From CBDHEY01 sp965262305 (GTDB taxonomy: Bacteria; Pseudomonadota; Gammaproteobacteria; Pseudomonadales; Cellvibrionaceae), in assembly GCA_965262305.1 (NCBI GenBank), contig CBDHEY010000002.1:620001-684000 (forward strand): a stretch of 64,000 nt of DNA, in the 5' to 3' direction. This document shows positions 43,604 through 53,137 of this stretch, one piece after another; within the stretch, counting starts at the first letter, position 1, and each line of letters begins with the position of its first letter. The translations under genes and the position numbers were made by a program. The notes below the pieces were generated by a model that was not told the origin of the DNA, made no database searches, and saw only the letters and a program-made list of their open reading frames with translations.

Positions 43604-45640
43604 TTAGATGGTTGGAATATTGATAACGAATGTTGTGCCTTCTCCAAGTGTGCTTTCTACGCTAATGCTCCCTCCAAGTGAAGCAATATACTCCCTCGCC
43701 TGATAAACGCCAACGCCCATTCCTTTGCCTGATTTTGTCGTCTCGAAAGGTTTAAAGAGTTTGTTTTGAATAAAGTCTTGATCCATGCCAGATCCGTTAT
43801 CTTCTATTGTTAGCATAACAAATCCATCGTCAAGTTGTGCGGCAATATCTATAAATCCATTATTTGACGTTGCATCTTGAGCATTATGAATGATGTGCGT
43901 GAATACCATCACAAGGCTATCAAAGTCGGCTTTTACTTTAATGCTCGTATCAATTGGTGCGAGTGTTGGCGTTGGAGGTGTCTTTTGGCATCGTTTAATT
44001 GCCTCGATAAGCACTTCTTTAATCGAAAGTGTTTTTGCGTGATCTGGCTCATTGTGCTGCAATTTACGCAGTAGATTATTCATTCTTTCGACAGAGTTGT
44101 TAATCGTGTTAATTGCATCTTCTACGAACGCGGGGTTGTCTTTGTGTTTCTCCGCGTTCTTAACAACCAGGGATTGCTGTGCAATCAGATTTTTTAAGTC
44201 GTGCATTACAAAAGCAGATAACTTGTTAAATGCATCAAACTGGCGTACTTCCGTAAGTTGTTCAGCCTGTTCGTGGCGAGTCAAATAGCTTGCAAATTGA
44301 CGTGCTACTGTCTTTATGAGATCTAAATCTTCCCAATTTAATGGAGTGAGTTTTTGCTTGCTTGTGAGAACCATAAATCCAAACAAATATCTTTCGGTAA
44401 GGAGTGGAAAAATCATCCAAATATTGTCGATTTTTCGTGCCCAATCAGGAAGTAATTCGTTAAATTGTGACAGGTCTCCTCCATGAGCGCGTGGAGAAAA
44501 TACCCACTCTTGAGTCAGTGCCCCAGCGAATTCCGAGGATTCGGGTTCGAATGCTTCAGAAATATCGAAACTTACATTTATTTGTTTTACTGGCACTAAA
44601 ACTTTTGATCTTTTGATCCAAAGTGCACCACCGTCACATTTAAACAGATCTGAGGCAACTCTTATTGCTCTGTGCGCTGGATCTTCGGCTTTTTCGTTTC
44701 GAGAAAGTTGGTTTATAAGGTTTATCCATTCGGTCCTATAGTCATATTTATAGCTAAATAGGTGTTTGTTAATTAACACGCTTAGTTTTTCTCTAAGAGA
44801 GCGAGATATCAAGATAGAACCAATAGTAAGCAATGCCATTACGAGCAGTGCGGTATATATGACCGTACCCCAACTACCGCCATAGAGTTGCACGTAGTAA
44901 CCCCCAAAAGACAGCACTGTAAGAAGCCCGCCAGCAATAGATAGTGATGTGGTGTAAAAAATTACCGGGCGCGAAAAAGTAAGCTTTACCGGGGACTCTG
45001 TTGGTTGCACTAAAGTGATAAAGCCAATACAGATAAGTACACTAGAAGCCATGCTAACCGCAGCTCTGGTTCGCCATAATTCACTATCAAATGCGGAAAA
45101 GATTAAATTTTGCGTAAAGAGATAAGCATCGAATATAAATGTTGCTGCCATTACAAGACATAGCAATTTTATTACTCGATAGCGTGTGTTATTGCGATAG
45201 AGTTGCTCAACACTCAGAAGACCGACGATCGATAGCATTATTCCTTGCCAAAAGGTAATCGATTCCAGGGAGTCTACGTGAATTATGTCTAAGTAAATTG
45301 CAGAGGCAACCAATAAAAAGGTCGTGCACATCGAATATATAACAAATTTATAGAGCTTTGGTAGGCAGTGGGTGCAGAGTTTTTCTGTTGTATGTGTAAT
45401 CGCGACTATCCATACAACAAAATGGAGAGCTTCCATAAAGTAGATTTTTGGAAGGGACTCATCACTAATATTTGAATAGTAAGCAATCGTAGATAACCAG
45501 GCAGTTTGCGTTGCTATCGCCACAAATAGTGACCATGGTAGCTTACGCTTAATACTCTGAGTTAAAGATGCAATGGTTAGTAAAAAAGAAAGGAATGCCG
45601 CGCTTGAATAGGCAATTTGGGTTACGCTATCAAATTCCAT
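43604..45640 (-). CDS. prsK: Sensor histidine kinase, PrsK type
   Basis: 678 residues. About eight to ten N-terminal membrane helices (about 10-290), a GAF-like domain (about 320-445) and a HisKA-like phosphoacceptor helix FNKLSAFVMHDLKNLIAQQ (His within HDLKN), then a HATPase_c domain with NAQDATSN, EDNGSGMDQDFIQ and TKSGKGMGVGVYQAREYI. This matches PrsK, the sensor partner of PrsR in XrtA/PEP-CTERM systems. DUF1631 protein gene lies 72 bases upstream on the same strand. Confidence 0.87.
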   Translation of the reverse strand: MEFDSVTQIAYSSAAFLSFLLTIASLTQSIKRKLPWSLFVAIATQTAWLSTIAYYSNISDESLPKIYFMEALHFVVWIVAITHTTEKLCTHCLPKLYKFVIYSMCTTFLLVASAIYLDIIHVDSLESITFWQGIMLSIVGLLSVEQLYRNNTRYRVIKLLCLVMAATFIFDAYLFTQNLIFSAFDSELWRTRAAVSMASSVLICIGFITLVQPTESPVKLTFSRPVIFYTTSLSIAGGLLTVLSFGGYYVQLYGGSWGTVIYTALLVMALLTIGSILISRSLREKLSVLINKHLFSYKYDYRTEWINLINQLSRNEKAEDPAHRAIRVASDLFKCDGGALWIKRSKVLVPVKQINVSFDISEAFEPESSEFAGALTQEWVFSPRAHGGDLSQFNELLPDWARKIDNIWMIFPLLTERYLFGFMVLTSKQKLTPLNWEDLDLIKTVARQFASYLTRHEQAEQLTEVRQFDAFNKLSAFVMHDLKNLIAQQSLVVKNAEKHKDNPAFVEDAINTINNSVERMNNLLRKLQHNEPDHAKTLSIKEVLIEAIKRCQKTPPTPTLAPIDTSIKVKADFDSLVMVFTHIIHNAQDATSNNGFIDIAAQLDDGFVMLTIEDNGSGMDQDFIQNKLFKPFETTKSGKGMGVGVYQAREYIASLGGSISVESTLGEGTTFVINIPTI

Positions 45641-45712
45641 AATTAGATTATATTGTCGTCTCTATTTTATACTCGCCGTTAACAAGGCAAGAAGATTCGC
45701 GACAATATATAC

Positions 45713-48004
45713 CTAACTGACAGCCTGTGTGAAGTGATTAACGATATTGTTCATAACTCTATCAAAAAATGGTGATGAGTCTAGAATCTTTGCCTTATTA
45801 AATTGCATGTCATAGGCAAATTGTCGCCGAGTTTTTTCAAGTGTCTTAAATCCTAGTCTCGATACAAAGATGTAGGACTCTGCATCAATTTTAGCACTGA
45901 GTTTACAACGATGTATCTTGCCTTGCTTTTCGTCTTGGTATTCAATCCATGTTCCCAAGGGAAGGTCTTTTGCCTTTTGATAGTATTTCGACGATAGTTC
46001 TTCGTAACGTGACTGTTGACGTTCCAAAGCGGTCATTTCTTCCCAGGTTTTCTCGTCTGTTTTAGACTTCCCAAGAATTTCTTTTTGTTCTTCCGAAAGT
46101 ACTTTTCTTTTAACTTTTCTGCTGTCATTCCCATCAATTCTAATAGCTTCTTCAATATTTTTAATAATTGATGATCGTGAATCTAAATTATCTATTGCGC
46201 TTTCTAGGCCAACTTCTATTCTAGAAAGTATTTCGGGCTTTAATCTTTGGGCGCGAGCTTGCGAGCGCTCGTCTGAGTGATCCTGGCTGAGCCAAATCAA
46301 ATCAGTTACTAGTTGTTCGTTTTCTATCCACTCAGAAGTATCTTTTCCAGATTTTATGTAGGTAATGACTAAGACTTGAAGCCAGGTATTAGTAAGAAAT
46401 TCGCTAATTTTTGGATGCAATGCCGCATCTTTCATTTTGTCGTAAAGCACTGATTGCGCGAAACTTTTCGCATGCTTTATTTTATACTTTCCTTCTTCTG
46501 TTTGAGTTGTTCTCTTTTCGACAACCGCTGATCGCTTAGATTCTTTATTAATTAGCTTTTCAAGTTCGTCTAAGGCTTGTGCAAAAACAATGACATCTAG
46601 CTTGTATTGCTTGTTAATGGTATTAACTGCTTCAACCACTTTCTTGTACAAAGGGTCTTTCTCTATGGGCTTGGTTTCATCAAGTGAAAGACCCACCTGC
46701 GTGATAGCATTGATTAGCTTTCTGGCAGGATGTTCCGAATTTGTTAAAAATGAAGTATCGTTTATTGCTACTTTCAAAATAGGGATTTGCAGTCGGCACA
46801 CAAGAGATTGAATTGCGATGGGCAGATTTTCATCTTCGAGTACCTTATCAAAAAATAGCGCAACTAAATTGATTGTATCTTCTTCTGGTTGCTCCAAAGA
46901 TTGGGGCTTTGCAGGATTTTTAGTTGCAAGAAGCTCGGTAACAAGATCTGGTAAGATATTTTTAGGTGTATCAGCTTTTGCCAGGGCTTGATCGAACTCT
47001 GGTTGCCGGTTGGACAAGTTTTTTGCCAAGTCAGGCGCTTTCATAATCGGGCCAGGATTATTGGCATAGAAATAATAATTGTTCTGACCAGAATTATTAG
47101 GGTTATTCGGGATGGTATAAATGGATCCTTGGGTCGAGCTTCTAATTGCCGCCATTAGCGTTGCTAGGGTACTTTGACTGATAGAAATAGAAGGCTCTGG
47201 AGTTGCCAATATCGGAGGCTCATTTGATATGGGCTCACTCGGTTTTTCTTGTGTCTCCGTTCCAGTTGGAAGCTCTGCATTTTTAGTTTTATTGAGGTTT
47301 TTGGGTACCTTAGGGAGTATTCCAGTTTCAACCAGTATTTGGTTTATATCTGCATAAACATGCCCAAGCTGCTTTAATACGTGTTTTTCGAATAGTTTGA
47401 AGACGATCAACCGCGTTTTAATGTTAATTTTGAGCTTTTCATTACATGCTCCAACGAAAGCAGCAGCAATCTGAGCTGGATCGAGGGGGTTATTTTTTTC
47501 GGTAACGTTTATTTGCAATAAAAGGTGGTCAAGTCGAATCGATATCTCATAAAGTTCTGTCTTGAACGATTCTCTTGTACGATTTGCCATTCCCTTAAGT
47601 GCTAAATCGACTTCTAAGTCGTCGCCTTCAACAATCGCCAAATTCGATTCGTCTCGATCATGCGTTTCCGTAAATGAGTCCAGCTCTGCCCCGGGAGTCA
47701 TAAATCGTTCAAAATTAGCCAGTAAAGCCTGAGAAACGTGTTTTGCCAACCCACCACGTTTAATCCGAAGCTCTCTCATTGACTCGAAATACAGGTTTTC
47801 TTCGTTATTGCTTGATGCGCGTTTAGATAGCTCGTAAAAAAGGTCATCAATAGCTGAGAACATATGGTCTAGATACCTCTCACATGAAGTGATAGTAGTA
47901 TCTTCTATTTGATTTAACACTCTTGGAGATGGCGCCGCCTTTTTTGGTGGGGGAGTGTTTTTCACTAGTTCCAGGTGTCCGTCATTGAGTTTGGATGGCG
48001 CCAT
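45713..48004 (-). CDS. DUF1631 family protein
   Basis: 763 residues, full length for the family. Mostly helical with a low-complexity middle (Pro, Asn and Ser rich, about 230-335). The C-terminal ~95 residues (LPLGTWIEYQDEKQGKIHRCKLSAKIDAESYIFVSRLGFKTLEKTR) read like a PilZ-type beta barrel, though the canonical RxxxR/DxSxxG c-di-GMP motifs are not evident. Some members are annotated, without support, as thymidine phosphorylase. It precedes prsK by 72 bases, so a link to exopolysaccharide or surface control is possible. Confidence 0.8.
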   Translation of the reverse strand: MAPSKLNDGHLELVKNTPPPKKAAPSPRVLNQIEDTTITSCERYLDHMFSAIDDLFYELSKRASSNNEENLYFESMRELRIKRGGLAKHVSQALLANFERFMTPGAELDSFTETHDRDESNLAIVEGDDLEVDLALKGMANRTRESFKTELYEISIRLDHLLLQINVTEKNNPLDPAQIAAAFVGACNEKLKINIKTRLIVFKLFEKHVLKQLGHVYADINQILVETGILPKVPKNLNKTKNAELPTGTETQEKPSEPISNEPPILATPEPSISISQSTLATLMAAIRSSTQGSIYTIPNNPNNSGQNNYYFYANNPGPIMKAPDLAKNLSNRQPEFDQALAKADTPKNILPDLVTELLATKNPAKPQSLEQPEEDTINLVALFFDKVLEDENLPIAIQSLVCRLQIPILKVAINDTSFLTNSEHPARKLINAITQVGLSLDETKPIEKDPLYKKVVEAVNTINKQYKLDVIVFAQALDELEKLINKESKRSAVVEKRTTQTEEGKYKIKHAKSFAQSVLYDKMKDAALHPKISEFLTNTWLQVLVITYIKSGKDTSEWIENEQLVTDLIWLSQDHSDERSQARAQRLKPEILSRIEVGLESAIDNLDSRSSIIKNIEEAIRIDGNDSRKVKRKVLSEEQKEILGKSKTDEKTWEEMTALERQQSRYEELSSKYYQKAKDLPLGTWIEYQDEKQGKIHRCKLSAKIDAESYIFVSRLGFKTLEKTRRQFAYDMQFNKAKILDSSPFFDRVMNNIVNHFTQAVS

Positions 48005-48406
48005 GCTGTATCTCTTGATGTTTCTCTAATTGTAGCCATTAAATAGGGCAATAGATGAATTAGATGCAATAAGCATTCCTGATGCTTGATTTTTGCGCAA
48101 TTAAAACAATTTTAGAGGATTCCTATACCTCACAGAATTGTTAGCTATTGATTTTACTCGATTTTTGTCAACATAAACTAAGACATAATGAGAAAATGGT
48201 TACAAATTCGTTATAAACCCAGGGGTGGTGTTTTCTTTGTGTAAGAAATGTCGACATTTCGAGTGTTTGACTTGGCATTAAATGTTACTTCGTGGTTTTT
48301 ATGTGAATGCGAAATTTATTTTATTCATCAAAAATGAGCATTTGATACATTAGCGCGCTAGTTAATAAAAATGTCATTAATTCTTTCGAGCTCGAGTCTC
48401 TCCCGG

Positions 48407-48434
48407 TTGCGTCTTACGACACGCTCCCTATAAT
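48407..48434 (+). promoter_or_regulatory. Probable sigma-70 promoter of trpGDC
   Basis: TTGCGT (48407-48412), 16-base spacer, TATAAT (48429-48434). Transcription would start near 48441, giving a leader of about 55 bases before the trpG ATG. Confidence 0.6.
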
Positions 48435-48458
48435 GCTACCTTAATAAAAATGATGTAC

Positions 48459-48480
48459 GCGTCTCGGATAGACGTTTTTT
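48459..48480 (+). terminator. Small terminator-like hairpin in the trpG leader
   Basis: CGTCT (48460-48464) pairs with AGACG (48470-48474) around a 5-base loop, followed by T6. It lies between promoter and ribosome site of trpG and could act as an attenuator; the stem is short, so it may be weak. Confidence 0.35.
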
Positions 48481-48495
48481 GCTCAGAGGTTCTTC

Positions 48496-49074
48496 ATGCT
48501 TTTAATGATCGATAACTACGATTCATTTACCTATAACGTCGTCCAATATTTAGCCGAGTTAAAAGCAGAGGTGAAAGTGATACGTAACGATGAATGCTCG
48601 ATTGATGAAATCGAAGCCATGTCGCCTGAGCGTATTGTTGTTTCACCAGGACCATGTACACCTAATGAAGCAGGTATCTCCGTTCAAGCAATAGAGAGGT
48701 TTGCTGGTAAGATTCCAGTTCTTGGAATTTGTTTGGGGCATCAAAGTATTGGCCAAGCATTTGGTGGAAATATCGTCCGAGCTGAACGTGTCATGCATGG
48801 AAAAACGTCTCCTATCCTGCACAAAGGTGTAGGCGTGTTTTCTGAATTGCCAAAGCGGTTTACAGCAACACGTTATCATTCATTGGTAATAGAAAAAGAT
48901 ACACTTCCAGAGTGCTTAGAACTTACAGCTTGGACAGAAGATGATACGGGTGAAATCGCTGAAATAATGGGCGTGAGGCATAAGTTTTTTCCTATTGAAG
49001 GTGTGCAATTCCATCCAGAATCTATTTTGAGTGAGCATGGTCATCAATTGCTTCAAAATTTTTTACATCTGTAA
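48496..49074 (+). CDS. trpG: Anthranilate synthase component II (glutamine amidotransferase)
   Basis: 192 residues. Supplies ammonia to TrpE; the same subunit may serve p-aminobenzoate synthesis. Class I amidotransferase triad: Cys in LGICLGHQSIGQAFGG, His and Glu in FHPESILSEHG. Opening MLLMIDNYDSFTYNVVQYL is typical. Starts the trpGDC cluster, with 21 bases to trpD. Confidence 0.96.
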   Translation: MLLMIDNYDSFTYNVVQYLAELKAEVKVIRNDECSIDEIEAMSPERIVVSPGPCTPNEAGISVQAIERFAGKIPVLGICLGHQSIGQAFGGNIVRAERVMHGKTSPILHKGVGVFSELPKRFTATRYHSLVIEKDTLPECLELTAWTEDDTGEIAEIMGVRHKFFPIEGVQFHPESILSEHGHQLLQNFLHL

Positions 49075-49095
49075 ATTTCACTAAGAGCAAAAATT

Positions 49096-50115
49096 ATGGA
49101 TATCAAGTCTGCTATCGCTAGTCTAGTTGAAGGGAAAGACCTTTCTAAATCTGAAATGTACGCCGTTATGAAGTCGATTATGACCGGAGAGACGACTGCG
49201 GCGCAAATAGGCGCATTTTTAGTAGCACTTAGAATCAAAGGCGAATCAATTGACGAAATAGTGGGTGCTGTGGAAGTAATGAGGGAGTTGGCAACGCCTG
49301 TTTCGATTCAATCTGAATACTTGGTCGATACCTGTGGAACAGGTGGTGATGGTGCAAACCTATTTAACGTATCCACTGCTGCTGCATTTGTAGTTGCCGC
49401 AGCTGGAGCCCAGGTCGCTAAACATGGAAATCGCTCTGTTTCTAGCTCAACGGGAAGCGCCGACCTATTAGAGAAGGCTGGTGTAAATCTAAATATTCCT
49501 GCGGATCAGGTTGCGCGCGCGGTGCAAGAGATTGGAGTTGGTTTTATGTTTGCTCCTGCTCATCATGGCGCAATGAAGTACGCAATTGGACCTCGAAAAG
49601 AACTGGGTATGCGCACCATATTTAATATGTTGGGACCAATGACTAACCCTGCTAGTGTAAAGCGTCAGGTTATCGGCGTATTTTCACGAGATGTAGCCAA
49701 GCCAATGGCTGAGGTTTTAAGGCAGCTTGGTAGTGAGCATGTACTGGTGGTGCACTCTGAAGATGGTCTTGATGAGTTTTCAGTCTCGGCTAGAACGTTT
49801 GTCGTTGAACTAAAAGCAGGTGTAATTTCCGAATATGCCGTGTCACCGTCTGGCTATAACTATGACAATCTTGACGGTCTTTCAGTTAATAGCTCAGAAG
49901 AATCTCTTGCATTAATTCAAAAAGCTTTTTCTGATGATGAGTCAGATGAAGTCGTGAAAGCACGGGACATGATTACACTAAATGCCGGTGCGGCAATTTA
50001 TGTTTCCGGTTTAGCACTAGATTTAGCTTCTGGCGTTGAAATGGCAGAAGATGCGTTATCCACTGGACTTGCTAAGGAAAAGCTAAAAGAATTAATTGAA
50101 TTTACCAATTGCTAA
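49096..50115 (+). CDS. trpD: Anthranilate phosphoribosyltransferase
   Basis: 339 residues, standard. Transfers phosphoribosyl from PRPP to anthranilate. Visible: LVDTCGTGGDGANLFNVST, AKHGNRSVSSSTGSADLLE, FAPAHHGAMKYAIGPRKELG and TIFNMLGPMTNPA. Lies between trpG and trpC. Confidence 0.97.
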   Translation: MDIKSAIASLVEGKDLSKSEMYAVMKSIMTGETTAAQIGAFLVALRIKGESIDEIVGAVEVMRELATPVSIQSEYLVDTCGTGGDGANLFNVSTAAAFVVAAAGAQVAKHGNRSVSSSTGSADLLEKAGVNLNIPADQVARAVQEIGVGFMFAPAHHGAMKYAIGPRKELGMRTIFNMLGPMTNPASVKRQVIGVFSRDVAKPMAEVLRQLGSEHVLVVHSEDGLDEFSVSARTFVVELKAGVISEYAVSPSGYNYDNLDGLSVNSSEESLALIQKAFSDDESDEVVKARDMITLNAGAAIYVSGLALDLASGVEMAEDALSTGLAKEKLKELIEFTNC

Positions 50116-50126
50116 GCGGATTTGTC

Positions 50127-50921
50127 GTGTCAGATACTCCTACAGTACTAAAAAAAATAATTGCGAGAAAACATGAAGAGGTGACCGAGCGCGCTTCGAA
50201 GATAAGTGAAAATGAACTTTTACAGAAAGAGTTTGTGCCATGCAGAGGATTTGTTAAGGCGATCGAAGCTAAAATTAATTTGGGTAGTCCTGCAGTCATT
50301 GCCGAAATTAAAAAAGCGTCACCAAGCAAAGGCATCATCCGAGAAGACTTTAAACCGAGTGAAATTGCTAAGAGCTATGAGCTTGGTGGCGCGGCTTGCT
50401 TGTCTATTTTGACAGATATTGATTTTTTTATGGGAGCTGATCAGTATCTTAAAGATGCGAGGGCAAGCGTCGAGCTTCCTGTCATTCGAAAAGACTTTAT
50501 TTTAGATTCGTATCAAATCACTGAGTCTCGCTTTATTGGAGCGGATTGCATTCTTCTGATTGTTGCTGCTTTGGATAAGCACCAATTATTTGATTTAAAC
50601 CAACAGGCTATTGAGTTAGGTTTAGATGTGTTGGTTGAAGTTCATGACGCAGAAGAATTGGAGTTAGCCTTGGAATTACCAAACAGACTCATAGGAATTA
50701 ATAATCGCAACCTTCATACTTTCGATGTGAGTTTAGATACGACCTATCAGCTTCTTCCTAATATTCCTTCTGATAAAATTGTAGTGACCGAAAGCGGAAT
50801 TTTAGAGTCTTCGCATGTTAAACAGATGCGTGAAAATAGTGTAAATGCTTTTCTAGTTGGAGAATCTTTTATGCGAGCAGATGATCCTGGTGAAAAACTT
50901 AGGTCGCTCTTTCTGTCTTAA
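50127..50921 (+). CDS. trpC: Indole-3-glycerol phosphate synthase
   Basis: 264 residues from GTG at 50127, which has AAGCGGA upstream; the frame extends to a TTG at 50109 that overlaps trpD. TIM barrel; ring-closes CdRP to indole-glycerol phosphate. Visible: VIAEIKKASPSKGIIRED, SILTDIDFFMGADQYL, PVIRKDFILDSYQI, and INNRNLHTFDV. Not fused to trpF. Confidence 0.97.
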   Translation: MSDTPTVLKKIIARKHEEVTERASKISENELLQKEFVPCRGFVKAIEAKINLGSPAVIAEIKKASPSKGIIREDFKPSEIAKSYELGGAACLSILTDIDFFMGADQYLKDARASVELPVIRKDFILDSYQITESRFIGADCILLIVAALDKHQLFDLNQQAIELGLDVLVEVHDAEELELALELPNRLIGINNRNLHTFDVSLDTTYQLLPNIPSDKIVVTESGILESSHVKQMRENSVNAFLVGESFMRADDPGEKLRSLFLS

Positions 50922-50951
50922 ATTTAAATGATTAGAATAACGATAAGAGTC

Positions 50952-50976
50952 TGCTCAGCCATCGGTTAACTGAGCA
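50952..50976. terminator. Hairpin between trpC and crp
   Basis: TGCTCAG (50952-50958) pairs with CTGAGCA (50970-50976) around an 11-base loop. It lies between two convergent genes and could end both transcripts, though neither T-run is long. Confidence 0.5.
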
Positions 50977-50994
50977 AATATGAACGATGTGTAA

Positions 50995-51630
50995 TTAGCG
51001 TGTACCAAATACAACCATTGTTTTTCCTTTGACGGAAACTAAGCCTTGATCCTCCAAAGTTTTTAGAACACGCCCAACCATCTCTCTAGAACAACCTACA
51101 ATCCGACCAATTTCTTGGCGAGTTATTTTAATTTGCATACCATCTGGATGAGTCATGGCGTCCGGTTCTTTGCATAGATCAAGAAGGGTTCTGGCGACAC
51201 GTCCTGTCACATCTAAAAATGCTAAGTCGCCAACTTTACGTGTAGTATTGCGCAGACGTCGTGCCATCTGTTCCCCGATAGCGAATAAAAACTCTGGATG
51301 GGACTCTGCTAATTCTTGAAATTTTGAGTACGAAATTTCCGCGATTTCACATTCTGATTTTGCTCTAACCCAGGCACTACGATTATCTTGTTCGTCAAAA
51401 AGGCCCATCTCTCCAAAAAAGTCACCATCATTTAAATAGGCGACGATCATTTCTCGACCTTCTTCGTCTTCTATTAATACAGTAACTGATCCCTTAATGA
51501 TGTAGTAAAGTGAATCACTTTTATCACCTGCGTAGATAAGCGTGCTTTTTGCAGGGTATCTGCGTCTATGGCAATGACTTAAAAATTCATCAACATTATT
51601 TATGTGTGGCGTAAGGGATATAGCAACCAA
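50995..51630 (-). CDS. crp: cAMP receptor protein (Crp/Vfr type) transcription factor
   Basis: 211 residues, standard. cAMP-binding beta-roll (about 15-120) with FFGEMGLFDEQDNRSAWVRAKSECEIAEISY, which matches E. coli Crp very closely. Central dimer helix, then winged HTH ITRQEIGRIVGCSREMVGRVLKTLEDQGLV. Global regulator; in Pseudomonas its homologue Vfr lies at the same place beside trpC. No CRP box was sought in detail. Confidence 0.94.
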   Translation of the reverse strand: MVAISLTPHINNVDEFLSHCHRRRYPAKSTLIYAGDKSDSLYYIIKGSVTVLIEDEEGREMIVAYLNDGDFFGEMGLFDEQDNRSAWVRAKSECEIAEISYSKFQELAESHPEFLFAIGEQMARRLRNTTRKVGDLAFLDVTGRVARTLLDLCKEPDAMTHPDGMQIKITRQEIGRIVGCSREMVGRVLKTLEDQGLVSVKGKTMVVFGTR

Positions 51631-51924
51631 AATTTTTTCCTCTGTTCCTCTCTTTTACCGCTTAACAACTTAGTCAGTTTGCTCAAGTAAATGGTTTTAT
51701 TGTTTTAGTTTTTTCAAAACCTACTTAGCAAAGTTTAGACCTAAACGGCTGCTTCAAAAAATATTATTTTGAGTATAACGCTTGGTCATACAAAATCCGA
51801 CTTTTTTTCATCATTAAGGAGCAATTTGGTGACTATTCGTCGTTTTCGTAACGGATTTTTGACTTTTAGGTGTTTAGCCTAATCTGTGCTAATCTTCGCC
51901 AATTTTTTGTAATTGGAGGGTTTT

Positions 51925-52347
51925 ATGAAAGCAACAGTAAAATGGGTTGATGATGCGATGTTTCTTGGTGAGTCTGGCAGCGGACACTCTGTTGTAATGG
52001 ATGGGCCTCCTGATTTAGGTGGAAGAAATCTCGGTGTAAGACCAATGGAAATGTTGTTGCTTGGTCTTGGTGGGTGTGCATCTTTTGATGTTATGAGTAT
52101 TTTACAGAAATCTCGTCAGAAGGTGTTAGATTGTAAAGCCGAACTCATAGCCGAAAGGGCTGATGGGGTTCCAGCGGTTTTTACAAAAATTGAAATCAAG
52201 TTCATTGTTACTGGAACTTCTTTAAAAGAATCTCAAGTAAAGCGGGCTGTAGAATTATCTGCCGAGAAATATTGTTCAGCGTCGATAATGCTAGAGGCTG
52301 CTGGTGTCTCAATTTTACACAGCTATGAGGTTGTCGAAGCAGAATAG
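51925..52347 (+). CDS. OsmC family protein (YhfA-type)
   Basis: 140 residues from the ATG at 51925 with GGAGG upstream (a TTG at 51913 would overlap it). OsmC fold with the conserved RPMEMLLLGLGGCASFDVMSIL (first redox Cys) and the second Cys in SAEKYCSASIML. OsmC proteins are thiol peroxidases; the YhfA subgroup is next to crp in many gammaproteobacteria. In Pseudomonas it lies between vfr and speD; speD is not present here. Confidence 0.9.
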   Translation: MKATVKWVDDAMFLGESGSGHSVVMDGPPDLGGRNLGVRPMEMLLLGLGGCASFDVMSILQKSRQKVLDCKAELIAERADGVPAVFTKIEIKFIVTGTSLKESQVKRAVELSAEKYCSASIMLEAAGVSILHSYEVVEAE

Positions 52348-52407
52348 TGAGGAGCTATTCAGTTTGTGTCAATGGTCATAAAAATTACAACCGGATGTCT
52401 TCTTTAT

Positions 52408-53052
52408 TTAAACGTAATAACTTGTTTTTGTCATAGCCTTTGAAATCAAACTCATCACGTTTTTGACTGGCTTTGGGAAGTTTGTACCTCCTGCATCTAA
52501 TGCTGCATGACCATGAGCTTCCTCATCTTCAAGCATCTGTTTCAATATTTCTCTGGTTTTTAGGTCGTTCTTTGGTAATTCTTTTAAGTGTGATTTTAAG
52601 TGCTCGCTGACTTGCTCCTCAGTCGCTGCGACAAAGCCTAGGCTAATCTTATCGCTGACTAGACCAGCAGTTGCTCCCAGTCCAAAAGATAAAGAATACC
52701 AAAGAGGATTAAAAACACTTGTAGGTTCGTTTAATTCTTTTAGTCTCGATTCGCACCAAGCGAGATGATCAATCTCTTCATCAGCCGCTTGCTCCATCTC
52801 ATATCTTACAGTTTCTAGTTTTGCCGTTATTGATTGGCCTTGATACAAAGCTTGCGCACAAACTTCTCCAGCGTGATTTACACGCATTAACCCCGCTACA
52901 TGTTTTTTTTCCTTCTCAGATAATTCTTGTTCGTGGTCAACTTTCGAGGCAGGTGAACTGTTTGAAGCCACTTGGGTATTTCGAGTTAACGTTCTTAATG
53001 CGCGATCAGATTGAATAATGATCTGATCAATGAATGTAATATTTCGTTTCAT
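52408..53052 (-). CDS. coq7: 3-demethoxyubiquinol 3-hydroxylase (Coq7 type)
   Basis: 214 residues. Di-iron hydroxylase of ubiquinone synthesis, performing the reaction that UbiF performs in E. coli. Iron ligands are in MRVNHAGEVCAQALYQGQ, EEIDHLAWCESRL, TEEQVSEHL and DEEAHGHAALDAG. The end is hydrophobic. In Pseudomonas coq7 is found at this same spot (PA0655). Confidence 0.94.
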   Translation of the reverse strand: MKRNITFIDQIIIQSDRALRTLTRNTQVASNSSPASKVDHEQELSEKEKKHVAGLMRVNHAGEVCAQALYQGQSITAKLETVRYEMEQAADEEIDHLAWCESRLKELNEPTSVFNPLWYSLSFGLGATAGLVSDKISLGFVAATEEQVSEHLKSHLKELPKNDLKTREILKQMLEDEEAHGHAALDAGGTNFPKPVKNVMSLISKAMTKTSYYV

Positions 53053-53137
53053 GTTTTTCCAAAATTACGCTAATCTAAAGCGTTTCTCGATGTCTTGTAT
53101 GTTAATTTTTGTGCCAAAAAAGGAAACTTTATACTCG

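Larger units (their letters stand above)
48005..48495. other. Long regulatory intergenic region upstream of trpG
   Basis: 491 bases between divergent DUF1631 and trpG genes. It contains a 16-bp perfect palindrome GAAATGTCGACATTTC (48245-48260), a good trpG promoter (48407-48434) and a small leader hairpin (48459-48480). No ORF. Confidence 0.55.

Noticed and set aside
48451..48500. Classical trp leader peptide
   Set aside because: The short frame starting ATG-ATG has no Trp codons and reads into trpG in another phase.
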